A DNA stretch of 64,000 nt from Larix kaempferi (lineage: Eukaryota; Streptophyta; Pinopsida; Pinales; Pinaceae): positions 2,108,001-2,172,000 of the forward strand of contig BSBM01001444.1 of the NCBI GenBank assembly GCA_027924585.1. The letters are read 5' to 3'. A program made the translations under genes and the position numbers. The notes under the pieces are model-generated. The model was given only the letters and a program-made list of their open reading frames with translations. It made no database searches and had not been told where the DNA came from. The first letter of the stretch is position 1, and each line of letters starts with the position of its first letter. Positions 61,801 through 64,000 of this stretch are shown here, piece after piece.

Positions 61801-63622
61801 AAGATAAGTATTCTCTTGTGTTAACTTTGCAATTTTTATTTGATGAATATTCTGAATGTATGATGGATGTGTAATTGAAATTACTTCCGTTGTGTTTTTT
61901 AATAATTATACATTTCCATATGTCTTTTTATATTATATGAATGCTTATTTAAAAGTTCATGGGGCTAGATGCCTAGCTTTAGCATCACGTTCTCTCTATC
62001 ATGCTGGTATGATGGGAGGGGACATTACATAGCGCAAACCCAAGAAAACAAGGGAGAAACTTCCCCAATAGTAGAGAACGCAAAAAAACTAGTCTCTTAA
62101 CTGAAGTAGCAACCTCTCTTGGCTAGACCGAGCTTGCTTGAGTGAATGAACAAAAGAGAGGTCGAGCTCTCTATTTATACACATCGAAGGGTGACATTTT
62201 CCCTGACTGGGCCGACTTAACGTTCCCTAACTGCGCCGAGTTGACTAGGGCAATTCTGCCCATTGTTTTGGACAAATTGCCCAATCTTTTGGGGCAGTTT
62301 ACCCGCTGGGCCGACTTGTTTTGGGGGAATACAAAAAATTACGTTTACTAAATCTTTTCTTTGTGATTTCACCCGTAGGTTTACATTGATTCTTTCAAGT
62401 GTTTTACATGATCAAATACATTGACATCTTGTCCCATAGGAGGTACAATAAAAAGATGAAATAAAATGGAAATAACATCTGAAGTTGCACTATTTCCAAC
62501 ACTTCTGCTCAACAAGGAAGGTATTCTTCGAACACTGTATTCTAATCTTATTCTTTCTTTGGTCGACATATGAGGTGATGCCCCATGCAGCTACAAACCC
62601 AACACTCCCTCTTGGCCATGGAGGTATCATCAGCATTATCATACTGAAACACATCTCGATATCATATGTACATCACAGTTATCTCTAACCTCTCTATATC
62701 ATAAGGAAGGTCTTAAAACACAATCACAGTTAGTAGAGAAGTGTCAACAAATCAATCTTCATGCATCTGCTCAATCCAGTCTATCGGAGAACATGAAGAT
62801 GAATCCCACGAATGACAAACATCCTGTAGAAATCCGCAACACGATGAGACCGAGGCGCCCTCGAGAAACCATATACACCTCCAACCTTCATGCTGGCCGA
62901 GACATGGCACTGGAAGTTGTTCAAGCAGTCCAAATCCTAAGCAAGCAACTAGCAACCAAGTTGGTAGATTGATACATATGCAAAATAAAATAAAACCTTG
63001 AACTGAAAGCAATAACAAGCACGTAATATCTGGCCACACGTTTGGATGAAGTGTTCCCACATGTCCTAGAGGTAGTTATCTTCCCACAAGAGGCTTGCAA
63101 CAAAGTCCGACGAGTAAATGCAACTATGTAGTAAATCATAGATACTAAGTGTGGGTTGCAGGAATCTATCGTGCGGGTAGAGAACCACCGATAGCAGAGA
63201 AAAAGGAGGGAATCCGAAGCACAATAGAAAAAAGATAAACCCGTAGTTGTCTGACCTGAAGATGAATCCCATGAATGATAAACACCCTATAGAAATCTGC
63301 AACGCAATCTAAGCGAGTCGCTCTCTAGAAACCCTACTCTCCACTAAACTGCATGTTGGCCAGAACCTGACAATGGAAGTTGATCAGGCTCTGCAAATCC
63401 TAAGCTGAGTAGAGCCTTGACCTTGTTAATGTTTATAGCAGCATAACCAGGTTCACTAAAAGAATGGCAAAGCACAGAAACAAAATGACTGTCGAGCTCG
63501 TTTAAACCATGATGATAAGAATAATCATCTCCCAACCATAAAAAAAGCTATTTGTCTCCCCCGAGCTCAGACCTTCTAATAGAGAACGATGTACATCCGG
63601 ATAGTAGTAGCGCAAACCTAAA
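58815..63622 (-). repeat. 4.8-kb higher-order repeat, copy 4 (4808 bp)
   Basis: Complete copy with the same internal scars. Private changes include CACACGTTAGAATGAAG near 60907 and loss of four bases in the run GCAATTTTTATTTG near 61831 in the captured segment. Confidence 0.92.
61359..62029 (+). mobile_element. Captured fragment, copy 4
   Basis: Same junctions. Reads GATGCCTAGC near 61969 where the others have GATGCGTAGC or GATGCATAGC. Confidence 0.5.
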
Positions 63623-64000
63623 AAAACATGGGAGAAACTTCTCAACGAGGAAGGTATTCTTCGAACCCTGTATTCAGACAGTTCAAATCCTAAGCAAGCA
63701 ACTAGCAAACAAGTTGGAAGATCGACACATATGGAAAATAAAATAAAACCTTGAACCCAAAGCAATAACAAGCAGGTAATATCTGGCCACATGTTTGGAT
63801 GAAGTGTTCCCACATGTCCTAGAGGTAGTTATCATCCCACAGGAGGCTTGCAACGCAGTCCAGCGAGTAAATGCAACTATGTAGTAAATCATAGATACTA
63901 AGTGTGGGTTGCAGGAATCTATCGTGCAGGTAGAGGACCACCTAGAGAAGAGAAAATGGAGGGAATCCGAATCACAATAGAAAAAAGGTAAACTCGTAGT
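63623..64000 (-). repeat. 4.8-kb higher-order repeat, copy 5, cut by the window edge
   Basis: First 378 bp of a fifth copy, following the same junction (LTR stub joined to body at GTATTCAGACAG). The array therefore extends beyond the window. Confidence 0.9.

Overview
The window looks like nuclear DNA of a land plant with a large, retrotransposon-rich genome. The evidence is plant-type Ty3/gypsy pol similarity, plant-type LTR promoters (TATAAATAG) and tandem arrays of retroelement-derived repeats. A gymnosperm is plausible, but nothing here fixes the species. I found no host protein gene, rRNA, tRNA or CRISPR. The many short ORFs recur at fixed offsets in every repeat copy and are best read as chance frames inside repeats.

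Layout. (1) 1-19295: five head-to-tail copies of a dimeric repeat of exactly 3859 bp (subunit A 1938 bp, B 1921 bp). (2) 19296-26155: more diverged or truncated copies of the same monomers. (3) 26156-34490: an 8.3-kb insertion of a 5'-truncated Ty3/gypsy element on the + strand. It carries part of an RNase H, then RT, RNase H and integrase with three inactivating lesions, a long 3' untranslated region, and a probable long LTR holding a degenerate ~333-bp tandem repeat. The interrupted repeat resumes in register, with only about 64 bp missing. (4) 34491-44400: diverged, partly deleted monomers that change from the first repeat type to a second. (5) 44401-64000: four complete and one partial copy of a ~4.8-kb higher-order repeat, each made of three second-type monomers plus a ~0.67-kb captured segment with an LTR-like end.

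Reading of the repeats. On the minus strand each first-type monomer has the order of a small non-autonomous LTR retroelement: LTR-like segment (~657 bp, TGTTGGAA start, TATA box), degenerate tRNA-iMet-like primer site, ~1.27-kb non-coding interior with a ~177-bp-arm inverted repeat, then a GAGAGGGAG purine tract against the next LTR-like segment. The arrays therefore read (LTR-interior)n, an LTR element turned into a satellite. Second-type monomers keep the LTR-like part and the LTR-upstream part but have a different ~0.8-kb body. The two homogeneous arrays flank a diverged centre, which fits local homogenisation on either side of an older, invaded core.
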